Below are positions 45,807 to 55,383 of a stretch of 64,000 bases of DNA, in pieces. Position numbers and translations under genes: made by a program. Origin of the DNA: Phaeosaccion multiseriatum (Eukaryota; Ochrophyta, other classes); assembly GCA_965112735.1 (NCBI GenBank), contig OZ218961.1:62001-126000 (forward strand), written 5' to 3'. Position 1 is the stretch's first letter, and every line of letters begins with the position of its first letter. The notes beneath the pieces were generated by a model. It saw only the letters and a list, made by a program, of their open reading frames with translations. It did no database searches and had not been told where the DNA came from.

Positions 45807-46817
45807 TCAGTCCTGGCAGTCGCAGGGGTGTCCATTGGCGTGCACCCACTGCTTGATGTCCTCAAAGGTTTTGGCGTCGATGTCCCATACCGCGCCCTTG
45901 TTAAACTGTTCATGCACTCGTCTGTCCCTGATGACTTGCGGGCACGACATTGCGTCCCACGGACACTGCACTTCCTCCGATCTGAGCCACTGGAGCACGG
46001 CAAGGCTCTTACCCCTCAAGACTGCATATATACAGACCACAATATTCCAATCATAGAGGTGGCGAGCATTGGCGTGGAGCAGCTGCAGTACCTCGAGGTG
46101 GCCCCCTGCAGCTGCAAACCAAGCCCCATCGCGCCACCTGTTATCATCATTTTCTTCCAGTAAGGCTCTCGTGGGAGGATGCTCGAGAAGCCATTCCACG
46201 ACGGGAATATGCCCACCTTCACATGCGACGTTCCAAGAGACGGCAAGAAAGTTTGCCCCACCGTCGTCCGACAGCAACCACTTGAGCATATCTAAGCGCC
46301 CTTGACGTGCAGCTTGGCAACACATTTCGCAGCCGTTTTCCCACCACGGGCACTGCTCCTTGTCGGGAAGGTCCTCTGAGCGCAGCCACTTGAGTACTCT
46401 CAGGCCATGCTCTCTGTTACGCACTGTTGCCTCGCACACATACTCACTCCAGGGACAGTCCTTGCCATGGAGGGCCTTGCATACCTCGACATCTCCGTAC
46501 CGGGCAGCAGCCTCGAAGAGCTCCTCAGTTAGCTCGAGGCCCTGCCGACCTGTCGCCCAGTTCACACACTCCACAGAGCTGACCACGGATGAAAAGACGG
46601 TCTCTGCTGCTGGATACAAATCGGTGCAGTACTTGCCCCTCCACTGCGTACACACACCAGCCACAAAGCAGTGGTGCCCCTCTCCTACGTACTCCAAGAC
46701 TTCGCGGAGCAGCTCGAGATTGGCCAGCAGGACTTCGTGGCAGGCCTCGAACCCTTCATCTGAAGCAGCGGCAATGGCAAGGACCAATGTCCGTCTCCGC
46801 TGCCGTCTTGTCTGCAT
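45807..46817 (-). CDS. Ankyrin-repeat protein, copy 2 (MQTRRQ subtype)
   Basis: It encodes 336 residues from MQTRRQRRR (46817) to the stop at 45807. An upstream ATG at 46880 is in frame but not shared with the paralogue. It has the same plan as copy 1: an F-box-like segment (REVLEYVGEGHHCFVAGV, W at CTQWRGKY), then degenerate ankyrin repeats and the C-terminal IKQWVHANGHPCDCQD. Its N-terminus and flanks match copy 5 rather than copies 1, 3 and 4, so the array holds two subtypes in the order M-Q-M-M-Q. Confidence 0.85.
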   Translation of the reverse strand: MQTRRQRRRTLVLAIAAASDEGFEACHEVLLANLELLREVLEYVGEGHHCFVAGVCTQWRGKYCTDLYPAAETVFSSVVSSVECVNWATGRQGLELTEELFEAAARYGDVEVCKALHGKDCPWSEYVCEATVRNREHGLRVLKWLRSEDLPDKEQCPWWENGCEMCCQAARQGRLDMLKWLLSDDGGANFLAVSWNVACEGGHIPVVEWLLEHPPTRALLEENDDNRWRDGAWFAAAGGHLEVLQLLHANARHLYDWNIVVCIYAVLRGKSLAVLQWLRSEEVQCPWDAMSCPQVIRDRRVHEQFNKGAVWDIDAKTFEDIKQWVHANGHPCDCQD

Positions 46818-47395
46818 TTTGCCGTCAAAGCCAGTAAGCCCTTGGGATGAGGGGGGGAGGATGTACCCCCGGAGACCCAACGGGAAGGTGCGAGTAGGTC
46901 CTATGGGAGGCGATCAGCTTCTGTGCCAGGGGGACAGCGGCAGGGGGAGAGCGGAGGAGGGGGACAATGAGAGCTTGTGGAGAAGAGGCGGCTCTGAAAT
47001 GCCTGCTCCAGGGGAGAAAAGGAGAAACAAAAACGTCTGCGGCTTGTCGTGCAGGCCCCATGGGCTTGTCAATCTCCCCAGCCACAGATCAGAGCAAAGG
47101 CTTACCCGAATCACGCTACAAGTAGTACCAAATTCAAAAAAGGAAAAAATCTGTGACTTTGGATGAGGAGGCCGCGAAGATGCATGCAAAAGATCCTTAC
47201 ACTATTGTATGTCGATAGGCTGCAGGGCCGGGTCAGGGTATGACCACGTTGAGTTGAGGAGTCAATCGGTGACCACAAGTCACAAGTACTGACGCAGAGA
47301 GAGTGCCATGTGTTGGATCCCTCTTCGATCACACGGTCCTCCAAAGGCGTATGTACGCATGGTAGCACGCTTCTCGCGTTCAACAAAGCCTCTAT

Positions 47396-47719
47396 CCCTA
47401 ACCCCAAATTTATGGTCATAAAAAGTGGACTTTATTTTCGCACGTTGGGCGAAAATGGAGGTTTCCGACCGTCATTTTTTTTCCTCCTTTAAATCATGAT
47501 CACACTCCTCCACGCGCGGATGATGCAATCACTGGTCGGGTCGTCATTTTGAGGGCGATACCAAGACAGGCTAATGTCATATTCTCGTCGGCGCCTCACA
47601 CGACAACGCCATCAAACTCCAATTTTAAGGATGAAAGAAAATGACCGTCCATTCCGGCCCTTCGAAAAATTAATGTCCTATTTTTATGATATTAATTATG
47701 ACATTAATCGGGGTTAGGG
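47396..47719. mobile_element. 324-bp AT-rich inverted-repeat element with identified empty site
   Basis: Ends are CCCTAACCCC (47396) and GGGGTTAGGG (47719), a perfect 10-bp inverted repeat extended imperfectly inward (TGGTCATA near the left end, TATGACAT near the right). It is flanked by CTAT on both sides (47392-47395 and 47720-47723). The paralogous spacer has a single CTAT at 43152-43155 and no insert, which proves insertion after the segmental duplication. There is no coding capacity. The 4-bp duplication is not TTAA, so piggyBac is not a good fit; the superfamily is unassigned. Confidence 0.85.
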
Positions 47720-48239
47720 CTATTGTATCCCTAGGTATGCACCGTATTGGAAGAGGGGAGACCGGACCCTTACTTCAATCTATTTGACACCTCTCGAATT
47801 GACTCGAGCTCAGACAACAGGCTGTATCATTTCATCTTTGTAGCCCTCTCCAAGTGTGCTCGAGCGCATGATGTAAGAAACATGGACTGTGTGATGTAAG
47901 AAACATGTGCTAACTACAACGGGAACGACGGCTCCTCCTGCTCCTCCTCCTCCCACCCACTCACTCGCTGATATGATACAAAGTCGAACAAATCACAACG
48001 CACCCCGCCGGTGGGCAGTGATCGACACCGCTGCCCCCGGGGGCTCTGCCCTGCCCCTTTGCTGAAGCTGTGAAACGCCGCAAGCTCTTACCATGCCTTC
48101 TCTCTCTCCTCTCTCCTCTCTCCTCTCTCAAGTCTCCGATGCGCTTGTGGGACTCGGCCCAGAGACAGTGTGTGTGGAAGGTGCCCTCCCTACCCTTCAT
48201 ACTTGCCCTTGGCCCGACTTGACACACCACTGCCTCTCC

Positions 48240-49322
48240 TCAGTCCTGGCAGTCGCAGGGGTGCCCATTTGCGTGCACCCACTGCTTGATATCCTCAAAG
48301 GTTCTGGCGCCGATATCCCATTCCTCCCCGTAATACCTTTCATACACTCCTCTGTCCCTAAGGATCTGTGGGCACGCCCTCTTGTTCCACTCGCACTGCA
48401 CTTCTGCCGATCTGAGCCATTTTAGCATAGCAAGGCTCTTACCCCTCAAGACTGCATGCAGACAGGCCCGAGCATCCCATTCACAGAGGTGGCGAGCATT
48501 GGCGTGGAGGAACTGCAGCAATTCGAGGCCGCCCCAGCCAGCTGCATACCAAGCCCCATTGCGCCACTTGCCGTCTTCATTTTCTTCCAGCAAGGCTCTC
48601 GTGATAGGATGCTCGAGAAGCCATTCCACGACGGGAATATGCCCACCTTCAAATGCGTCGTTCCAAGAGACGGCATCAAAGTCTGCCCCAGCGTCGTCCG
48701 ACAGCAACCACTTGAGCATATCTAAGCGCCCTTCACTTGCAGCTAGGGCACACATTTCGCAGCCGAAAGCGTACCATGGGCACTGCTCCTTGTCGGGAAG
48801 GTCCTCTGAGCGCAGCCACTTGAGTACTCTCAGGCCATGTGCTTTGTTGAACGCTGTTGCCTCACACGCCTTCTCATCCCAGGGACAGTCCTTGCCATGG
48901 AGGGCCCTGCATACCTCGACATCTCCGTGCTCGGCAGCGGCCCTGAAGAGCTCCCCAGTTAGCTCGAGGCCCTGCCGACCTGTCGCCCAGTTCACGCACT
49001 CCACTGAGCTGACCACAGATGAGTATGCTGTCTTCACTGCTGGATACAAAGCGGTGTAGCTGGCCTTCCACTCCTTGCTCACACCAGCCACGAAGCAGAG
49101 GTGGCCCTTTCCCAAGTGGGCCAAGATGGCACGAAGCAGCTCGAGATTTTCCAGGGTCTCGTGGCAAGCTTCAACGAGCAGCCCATTCACTGACGGCGTA
49201 GCACTGGCACCCCCAGATGCTGTTGTTGCCGGAGACCGTCTCAGTCTCCTTCCCTGTGCAGAGTCATGCGGCGCCTCCCCGTGCCCCAATGCCGTTCTCC
49301 TCCGCTGCAGCCTCGTCTCCAT
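48240..49322 (-). CDS. Ankyrin-repeat protein, copy 3 (METRLQ subtype)
   Basis: It encodes 360 residues from METRLQRRR (49322) to the stop at 48240, with the same domain plan. Its first 150 residues are nearly identical to copy 1 (AILAHLGKGHLCFVAGVSK) but the ankyrin part differs more (EGRLDMLKWLLSDDAG, WGGLELLQFLHANARH). The frame is open upstream to 49538. The uneven divergence along the gene suggests gene conversion between copies. Its 5' flank (49323-49690) is shared with copies 1 and 4. Confidence 0.85.
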   Translation of the reverse strand: METRLQRRRTALGHGEAPHDSAQGRRLRRSPATTASGGASATPSVNGLLVEACHETLENLELLRAILAHLGKGHLCFVAGVSKEWKASYTALYPAVKTAYSSVVSSVECVNWATGRQGLELTGELFRAAAEHGDVEVCRALHGKDCPWDEKACEATAFNKAHGLRVLKWLRSEDLPDKEQCPWYAFGCEMCALAASEGRLDMLKWLLSDDAGADFDAVSWNDAFEGGHIPVVEWLLEHPITRALLEENEDGKWRNGAWYAAGWGGLELLQFLHANARHLCEWDARACLHAVLRGKSLAMLKWLRSAEVQCEWNKRACPQILRDRGVYERYYGEEWDIGARTFEDIKQWVHANGHPCDCQD

Positions 49323-49763
49323 TGTTTCGTCGAAATGGGTCTCGGGATAAACACGAGTAAGTAAGCACCCAGATGGTAGGAGGAGAAAGGTTGCTGAAGA
49401 AGGGGGGAGTGGAAGGAAAGGCGGAGCGGAGCAGCGAGACAGAGAGAGAGAGTGAGCGGCTGTGGAGAAAGGGCAGCAGCAGAGAGACCAGACGGCCAGT
49501 ATGATCACACATCTGTGTTGTGTTGTAACTCCTCCCACTCCCCTTCCCCGCAGCTGCTTCCCCGCTTCCCCCGTCTTGCTCCCCCCTCAAGAACAGAGGG
49601 GCGGGCTATCTCCGGTAGCAGGCACTTACCAGCGCCAGCAGAATCAGCCTCGCCCCTTCCTTATGCTGCCTACTTTATTCCCGCGTGGGAGGTCTTGCGG
49701 CTTTGGATCGGATGAGAAACTTTATTGACTTAATAGGAATCACCTAAGAAACTGAAAGTGTGA

Positions 49764-49805
<42 letters not shown>

Positions 49806-50009
49806 TCGACCCCTGACACACTATCCGCTATCCGCTATCGCCGGCGCCAGCCGGCGCGCTATCCGCTATCGGCAGCGTCAGCCGGCTTTGGGGGGGGGGG
49901 GGGTTGTTGGGGCGTGCTATCCGCCAGCCGGCGCGCTATCCGCTATCGGCCCCCGGGGGGGGCGATAGCGCGCTATCGAGAATGTGGGCGATAGTGTGTC
50001 AGGGGTCGA
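49806..50009. mobile_element. Non-autonomous inverted-repeat transposon, second copy, 204 bp
   Basis: It has perfect 20-bp terminal inverted repeats, TCGACCCCTGACACACTATC at 49806-49825 and its complement at 49990-50009, flanked by a 6-bp direct repeat GTGTAG (49800-49805 and 50010-50015). The interior contains several CTATCCGCTATC and GCCGGCGCCAGCCGGC palindromes and a G12 run, so the whole element can fold back. The size, first 13 bases and duplication length match 27373-27577. The insertion site is a (GT)n tract (49768-49802). Confidence 0.9.
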
Positions 50010-50050
50010 GTGTAGGTGTCGATGTGTCTCCGGGGCCCTCGAGGGGCCGG

Positions 50051-51088
50051 TTACTCCCCCTCTAGGGCGGGGAGGGGGAGTGCGGGACCGGCTCCGCGGT
50101 TGAGCCGACCCAGGAAGGCGCGCTCCCGCTCCGAGAGCCACATCTGGTGGCTGCAGCTGACGAGGCGGCGTAGACTTGTCAGGACGTGGCCCTTGGTGGT
50201 GGAGGAGCCAGTGCGGCCAGTGTGGGTAACCACGTGCTCGGCGAGTGCGTGCAGGAGCGATTGCGCCTGTGCGCCGAGTCGGCCGTGGGTCTCGATGGCG
50301 AAGGTGGAGAGGCGAACACGCTCTCGGTCGTAGGTGCCCCTGTAGTGTCGCTCCTTGCGGATCTCGCTGTTGGCGGCTGCCGCTCCCGGTCTAATGTTCG
50401 TGCGGAGCACATTCAAGGCCGTCCTGCAGAGGTTGTTACTCAGGGTTAGGTCAAGCATATGCGCCGGGTGGGCAAAGGTTGGGTCGCGGGCTCCGGAGAG
50501 GGCGCCTCGGGGGAGGGTGGCGTCCATGCGGAAGGTCCGGGCGATGTTGTGCGGGGGGTTGAAGAACTCCGAGCTCTCGTGTCCGACGCGGGAAACGTAG
50601 TTCTGTTTGAACATGTCCTCGACGGAGGAGAGCATCCCGGTGTGGTAGAGAGTGCTCTGGTTGGGGCACTGGATGGCGTGAGAGGAGTCGGCGCGTGTGT
50701 TGCAGCGGGTGCAGACTAGTGCGTCGGGTTCTCCAGGGCTGTAGAGGCAGTTGATGCCGAGGGAGCGTCGTAGGGCCCCTACCATGTCTTGGGCCGGCAT
50801 GGAGACCTGTCCAGGTGAGGTGGCGATGAAGCCCATGGCCGCTTTATGAGAAGGCCAGGCCCGCCATCTGTGAGTCTGGATGTCGAGGCCCTGAGGCAGC
50901 CAGCAACCAAGCGGACCAGGTATGGGGTGCCACAGGTAGGCATGGAAGGCCAGGGTGGGGACATCCACTATGACCCCACGCGGTACCACCTCGTCCATTT
51001 CGCAATAGAACAGCAAGGCGCATTTGGTCCTTCTGCTCAGATGTTTATGAAAACACTCGCCACCCACATGGCTGGGGGGCACGAACAT
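50051..51088 (-). mobile_element. Non-LTR (LINE-like) retrotransposon ORF, 3' fragment
   Basis: The open minus-strand frame of 345 codons shows the end of a LINE-type reverse-transcriptase ORF. It has a CCHC-like cluster (LVCTRCNTRADSSHAIQCPN) and the C-terminal signature FAIETHGRLGAQAQSLLHAL that often closes algal LINE ORFs. The reverse transcriptase palm and any endonuclease are missing, and upstream frames contain stops, so it is a 5'-truncated copy. It separates ankyrin copies 3 and 4. Short pieces containing its GLDIQTHRWRA segment recur at about 45178-45213 and 53366-53402. Confidence 0.6.
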
Positions 51089-51499
51089 CTGGACACGAGG
51101 GCTTATGCGAGAGCTGTTTTCGTCATTCGGCGACGATTAGCCGTAGCGCTCCAGCGGGCCCGACACGAACGATCGGTTCGACACAGGATCCTGGCTGGTA
51201 TCAACTTTGTTCCAATGGGGAGAACTGATAAGTCAGAGGGACACGACCTCGAGGGCTAAGTTCCCCGGGGCGGTGAGACATTACTTTTAGACAACCATAG
51301 ATGGCACTTACGGGTGTAATATATAAGCGCCAGCAAAGGCCCAAACACATTACGGCTGCGCTCCAAGCTGCAAGCTTCCTCCGTGTGATGCTTTCCCTCG
51401 ACCAACCCCCCTGGCCACCGTTGACAGCCCTCACTAACACATAAGTAATTCTTAGGTTGATTCCTATAGGAGAATTGCTGCTCCACCGACTTCCCTCAA

Positions 51500-51755
51500 T
51501 CTCAGTCTAACACTGCTCGCTGCCGAAGTCCTCGTCGAACCATATAGACGTATTCACTGAAGCCTCCCACCAGCCGAAGGGCGCAAAGTGTCCCGCGAAC
51601 ATGCCACAGACACGATGATGAGGGCACCTCCCTCTGCTGATAGACCGCTTGTAACAAACATTCACAGCAGCGCCTCGAAGCGCGACAGTCACAGCCGTCC
51701 ATCCTGCTCTGTACTGACCCACGCTCACCGGAAGCCTCCCCAAACGTACGCTAAC
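51500..51755 (-). other. Conserved spacer block, copy 2
   Basis: It is the same block as 45485-45740 and lies downstream of ankyrin copy 4. The minus frame is open with HFAPFGWWEASVNTSIWFDE. The preceding 150 bp (51350-51500) also match 45285-45480 and 53510-53620. Confidence 0.55.
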
Positions 51756-51813
51756 TGCCCCTCCACCCCTCCCTCCATGTCTCTCTCTCCATCTGTGCGA
51801 GCTTGTTCTCCTC

Positions 51814-52911
51814 TCAGTCCTGGCAGTCGCAGGGGTGCCCATTGGCGTGCACCCACTGCTTGATGTCCTCAAAGGTTTTGGCGTCGATGTCCCATACCGC
51901 GCCCTCGTAATACCATTCATACAATCCTCTGTCCCTGATGACCTGTGGGCACGACATTTCATCCCACTCACACTGCACTTCGTCCGATCTGAGCCACTTC
52001 AGCACAGCAAGGCTCTTCCCCATCAAGACTGCATTCATACAGAGGCTCACATCCCAATCACAGAGGTGGCGAGCATTGGCGTGGAGCAGCTGCAGTACCT
52101 CAAGGCGGCCCCCTACAGCTGCAAACCCAGCCCCATCGCGCCAGTCGTCATCATCTTCTTGTTCCAGCAAGGCTCTCGTGGGAGGATGCCCGAGAAGCCA
52201 TTCCACGACGGGAACATGTCCACCTTTACATGCGAGCTTCCAAGAGACGGCACGAAAGTCTGCCCCACCGTCGTCCGACAGCAACCACTTGAGCATCTCC
52301 AAGCGCCCTTCAATTGCAGCTTGGCAACACATTTCCAAGCCGCTAGCGTCCCATGGGCACTGCTCCTTGTCGGGAAGGTCCTCTGAGCGGAGCCACTGCA
52401 GTACTCTCAGGCCATGTGCTTTGTTGAACGCTGTTGCATTACACACATTTCGATCCCAGGGACAGTCCTTGCCATGGAGGGCCTTGCATACCTCGACATC
52501 TCCGTGCCGGGCAGCGGCCCTGAAGAGCTTGGCACTTAGCTCCAGCCCCTGCCGACTTATCGCCCAGTTCACGCACTCCACTGAGCTGACCACAGACGAA
52601 AACGCTGTCTCCACTGCTGGATACAAAGCGGTGTAGCTGGCCTTCCACTCCTTGCTCACACCAGCCACGAAGCACAAGTGGCCCTTTCCCAAGTGGGCCA
52701 AGATGGCACGAAGCAGCTCGAGATTTTCCAGGGCCTCGTGGCAAGCTTCAAAGAGCAGCCCATTGTATCCGGAACTTGAAGCAGCGGTAACACTGGTACC
52801 CCCACATGCTGTTGTTGCTGGAGACCGTCTCAGCCTCCTTCCCTGTGCAGAGTCATGCGGCGCCTCCCCGTGCCCCAATGCCGTTCTCCTCCGCTGCAGC
52901 CTCGTCTCCAT
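51814..52911 (-). CDS. Ankyrin-repeat protein, copy 4 (METRLQ subtype)
   Basis: It encodes 365 residues from METRLQRRR (52911) to the stop at 51814. It is the closest relative of copies 1 and 3, with a short insertion (TAASSSGYN) near residue 50. The F-box-like segment and degenerate ankyrin repeats are as in copy 1 (EGRLEMLKWLLSDDGGADF, VGGRLEVLQLLHANARH), and it has the common tail. The 5' flank 52912-53290 matches those of copies 1 and 3. Confidence 0.85.
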   Translation of the reverse strand: METRLQRRRTALGHGEAPHDSAQGRRLRRSPATTACGGTSVTAASSSGYNGLLFEACHEALENLELLRAILAHLGKGHLCFVAGVSKEWKASYTALYPAVETAFSSVVSSVECVNWAISRQGLELSAKLFRAAARHGDVEVCKALHGKDCPWDRNVCNATAFNKAHGLRVLQWLRSEDLPDKEQCPWDASGLEMCCQAAIEGRLEMLKWLLSDDGGADFRAVSWKLACKGGHVPVVEWLLGHPPTRALLEQEDDDDWRDGAGFAAVGGRLEVLQLLHANARHLCDWDVSLCMNAVLMGKSLAVLKWLRSDEVQCEWDEMSCPQVIRDRGLYEWYYEGAVWDIDAKTFEDIKQWVHANGHPCDCQD

Positions 52912-53645
52912 TGTTTCGTCGAAATGGGTCTCGGGATAAACACGAGTAAGTAAGCACCCTAGTAGGCCTTGCTGGCCGGAGCAGATAGGTTGCTGAAGAA
53001 GGGGGGAGTGGAAGGAAAGGCGGAGCGGAGCAGCGAGACAGAGAGAGAGAGTGAGCGGCTGTGGAAGAAGGGCAGCAGCAGAGAGACCAGACGGCATGAT
53101 CACACATCTGTGTTGTGTTGTAACTCCTCCCACTCCCCTTCCCCGCAGCTGCTTCCCCGCTTCCCCCGTCTTGCTCCCCCTCAAGAACAGAGGGGCGGGC
53201 TATCTCCGGTAGCAGGCACTTACCAGCGCCAGCAGAATCCTTTCTTTCTATCAGCCTCGCCCCCTTCCTTATGCTGCCTACTTTATTCACGCGTGGGAGG
53301 TCTTGCGCCCGTATATCTTGTATGGAGCTCCCGGTTGTTTATTTTTTGACGGAGCTCCGTCTGCCAGGCCCGCCATCTGTGAGTCTGGATGTCGAGGCCC
53401 TGTACCCGACCCCCCCCCCCCCCCACACACTTTCACACTTTCAGTTTCTTAGGTGATTCCTATTAAGTCAATAAAGTACCCCCCCCCCCCTGTCAACACC
53501 TGATCAGTGCCATGCTACGCTCCAAGCTGCAAGCTTCCTCCGTGTGATGCCTTCCCTCGACCAACCCCCCTGGCCACCGTTGACAGCCCTTCACTAACAC
53601 ACACACACACACTGACACACATAAATCTTAGCTTCATTGCTATCG

Positions 53646-53739
53646 ACCACATTCTCGATAGCAGATAGCACGCCGGCTGGGGCGCCGGCGATAGCAGATA
53701 GTAGATAGCAGATAGCAGATAGCACGTAAGGTGTCGATT
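53646..53739. mobile_element. Short diverged relative of the 205-bp inverted-repeat element
   Basis: It begins TCGACCACATTCTCGATAGC and ends CGTAAGGTGTCGA. The left part matches the subterminal ACATTCTCGATAG of the 49806 element, and the centre holds the same GCCGGCTGGGGCGCCGGC palindrome, flanked by AGATAGCAGATAG repeats. The termini are only partly complementary and no clear target duplication is seen, so it is probably a deletion derivative. Confidence 0.5.
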
Positions 53740-53799
53740 AGGTTGATTGATTCCTGTAAGTTACCAAAATAACCCTAACCCCTTCACTGACTCCCTCAA

Positions 53800-54045
53800 T
53801 CTCAGCCTGACACTGCTCGCTGCCGAAGTCCTCGTCGAACCATATGTACGTATTCACTGAAGCCTCCCACCAGCCGAAGGGCGCAAAGTGTCCCGCGAAC
53901 ATGCCACAGACACGATGACGAGGACACCTCCCCCTGCTGACAGACCGCTTGTAACAAACATTCCAGCAGCGCCTCGAAGCGTGACAGTCACAGCCGTCCA
54001 TCCTGCTCTGTACTGACCCACGCTCACCGGAAGCCTCCCCAAAAG
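53800..54045 (-). other. Conserved spacer block, copy 3
   Basis: It is the same block as 45485-45740 and lies downstream of ankyrin copy 5. One base is missing around 53963 relative to the other copies, which breaks the longer frame, while HFAPFGWWEASVNTYIWFDE stays open. Confidence 0.5.
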
Positions 54046-54110
54046 TACGCTAACTGCCCCCCCTCCCCTCCACCCCTCCCCCCATGTCTCTGTGCGAGCT
54101 TGTTCTCCTC

Positions 54111-55121
54111 TCAGTCCTGGCAGTTGCAGGGGTGCCCATTGGCGTGCACCCACTGCTTGATCTCCTCAAAGGTTTTGGCGTCGATGTCCCATAACAGGGA
54201 CCCTCCATACTGTCTGTCCCTGATGACTTGTGGGCACGACTCTTCGTCCCACTCGCACTGCACTTCCTCCGATCGGAGCCACTTGAGCACGGCACTCTTA
54301 CCCCTCAAGACTGCATTTCTACAGATCTCCGAATCCCATTTACAGAGGTGGCGAGCATTGGCGTGGAGGAACTGCAGCACCTCGGGGCCGCCCCAGCCAG
54401 CTGCATACCAAGCCCCATAGCACCAGTCGTCGCCATCATTTTCTTCCAGCAAGGCTCTCGTGGGAGGATGCTCAAGAAGCCATTCCACGACGGGAATATG
54501 CCCACCGTGGCATGCATCGTTCCAAGAGATGGAATCAAAGTCTGCCCCACCGTCGTCCGACAGCAGCCACTTGAGCATATCTAAGCGCCCTTCACTTGCA
54601 GCTTGGGCACACATTTCGGAGCCGTTTTCCAACCATGGGCACAACTCCTTGCCGTCCTCTGAGCGCAGCCACTGCAGTACTTTCAGGCCATGTGCTGTGT
54701 TGAACGCTGTTGCCTCACACACGTCTTCAGACTTCCAGGGACAGTCCGGATACTCGTACTTACCATAGAGGGCCTGGCATACCTCGACATCTCCGTACCG
54801 AGCAGCGGCCAGGAAGAGCTTGTCACATAGCTTGAGGCCCTGATGCTGACTTGTCGCCCAGTTCACACACTCCACAGAGCTGACCACGGATGAAAAGACG
54901 GTCTCTGCTGCTGGATACAAATCGGTGCAGTACTTGCCCCTCCACTGCGTACACACACCAGCCACAAAGCAGTGGTGCCCCTCTCCTACGTACTCCAAGA
55001 CTTCGCGGAGCAGCTCGAGATTGGCCAGCAGGACTTCGTGGCAGGCCTCGAACCCTTCATCTGAAGCAGCGGGAATGGCAAGGATCGTGCATGCCCTTCT
55101 CCGCTGCCGTCTTGTCTGCAT
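54111..55121 (-). CDS. Ankyrin-repeat protein, copy 5 (MQTRRQ subtype)
   Basis: It encodes 336 residues from MQTRRQRRR (55121) to the stop at 54111. It is close to copy 2 in the first 110 residues (EVLEYVGEGHHCFVAGV) and diverges in the ankyrin part, with an insertion at KYEYPDCPW and a deletion around DGKELCPW. The C-terminus is IKQWVHANGHPCNCQD, with Asn for Asp. Function is unknown. Confidence 0.85.
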   Translation of the reverse strand: MQTRRQRRRACTILAIPAASDEGFEACHEVLLANLELLREVLEYVGEGHHCFVAGVCTQWRGKYCTDLYPAAETVFSSVVSSVECVNWATSQHQGLKLCDKLFLAAARYGDVEVCQALYGKYEYPDCPWKSEDVCEATAFNTAHGLKVLQWLRSEDGKELCPWLENGSEMCAQAASEGRLDMLKWLLSDDGGADFDSISWNDACHGGHIPVVEWLLEHPPTRALLEENDGDDWCYGAWYAAGWGGPEVLQFLHANARHLCKWDSEICRNAVLRGKSAVLKWLRSEEVQCEWDEESCPQVIRDRQYGGSLLWDIDAKTFEEIKQWVHANGHPCNCQD

Positions 55122-55383
55122 TTTACCGTAATCAAGTAAGCCCTTGGGATGAGGGGGGGAGGATGTACCCCTGGAGACCCAACGGGAAAGGTACGAGTAG
55201 GTCTCGCGGGAGGCGATCAGCTTCTGTGCCAGGAGGACAGCGGCAGGGGGGGGGCGGAGGAGGGGGACAATGAGAGCTTGTGGAGAATTACGGGTGTCGT
55301 CAGATGGCTTCCATCTGTGACTCTGGATGAGGAGGCCGCTGCGATCGATAATCGATCGCAGCGGCAGGCAGCGCTTCAGCGCG
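55122..55383. other. Divergent spacer between ankyrin copy 5 and the glycosyltransferase-like gene
   Basis: It contains a palindrome CTGCGATCGATAATCGATCG at 55338-55357. The first 150 bp repeat the flank of ankyrin copy 2 (46835-46990). It presumably holds both promoters. Confidence 0.4.

Noticed and set aside
47396-47719. Interstitial telomere or piggyBac element because of CCCTAACCCC ends
   Set aside because: The telomere-like hexamer occurs only once per end and in inverted orientation, and the flanking duplication is CTAT rather than TTAA.
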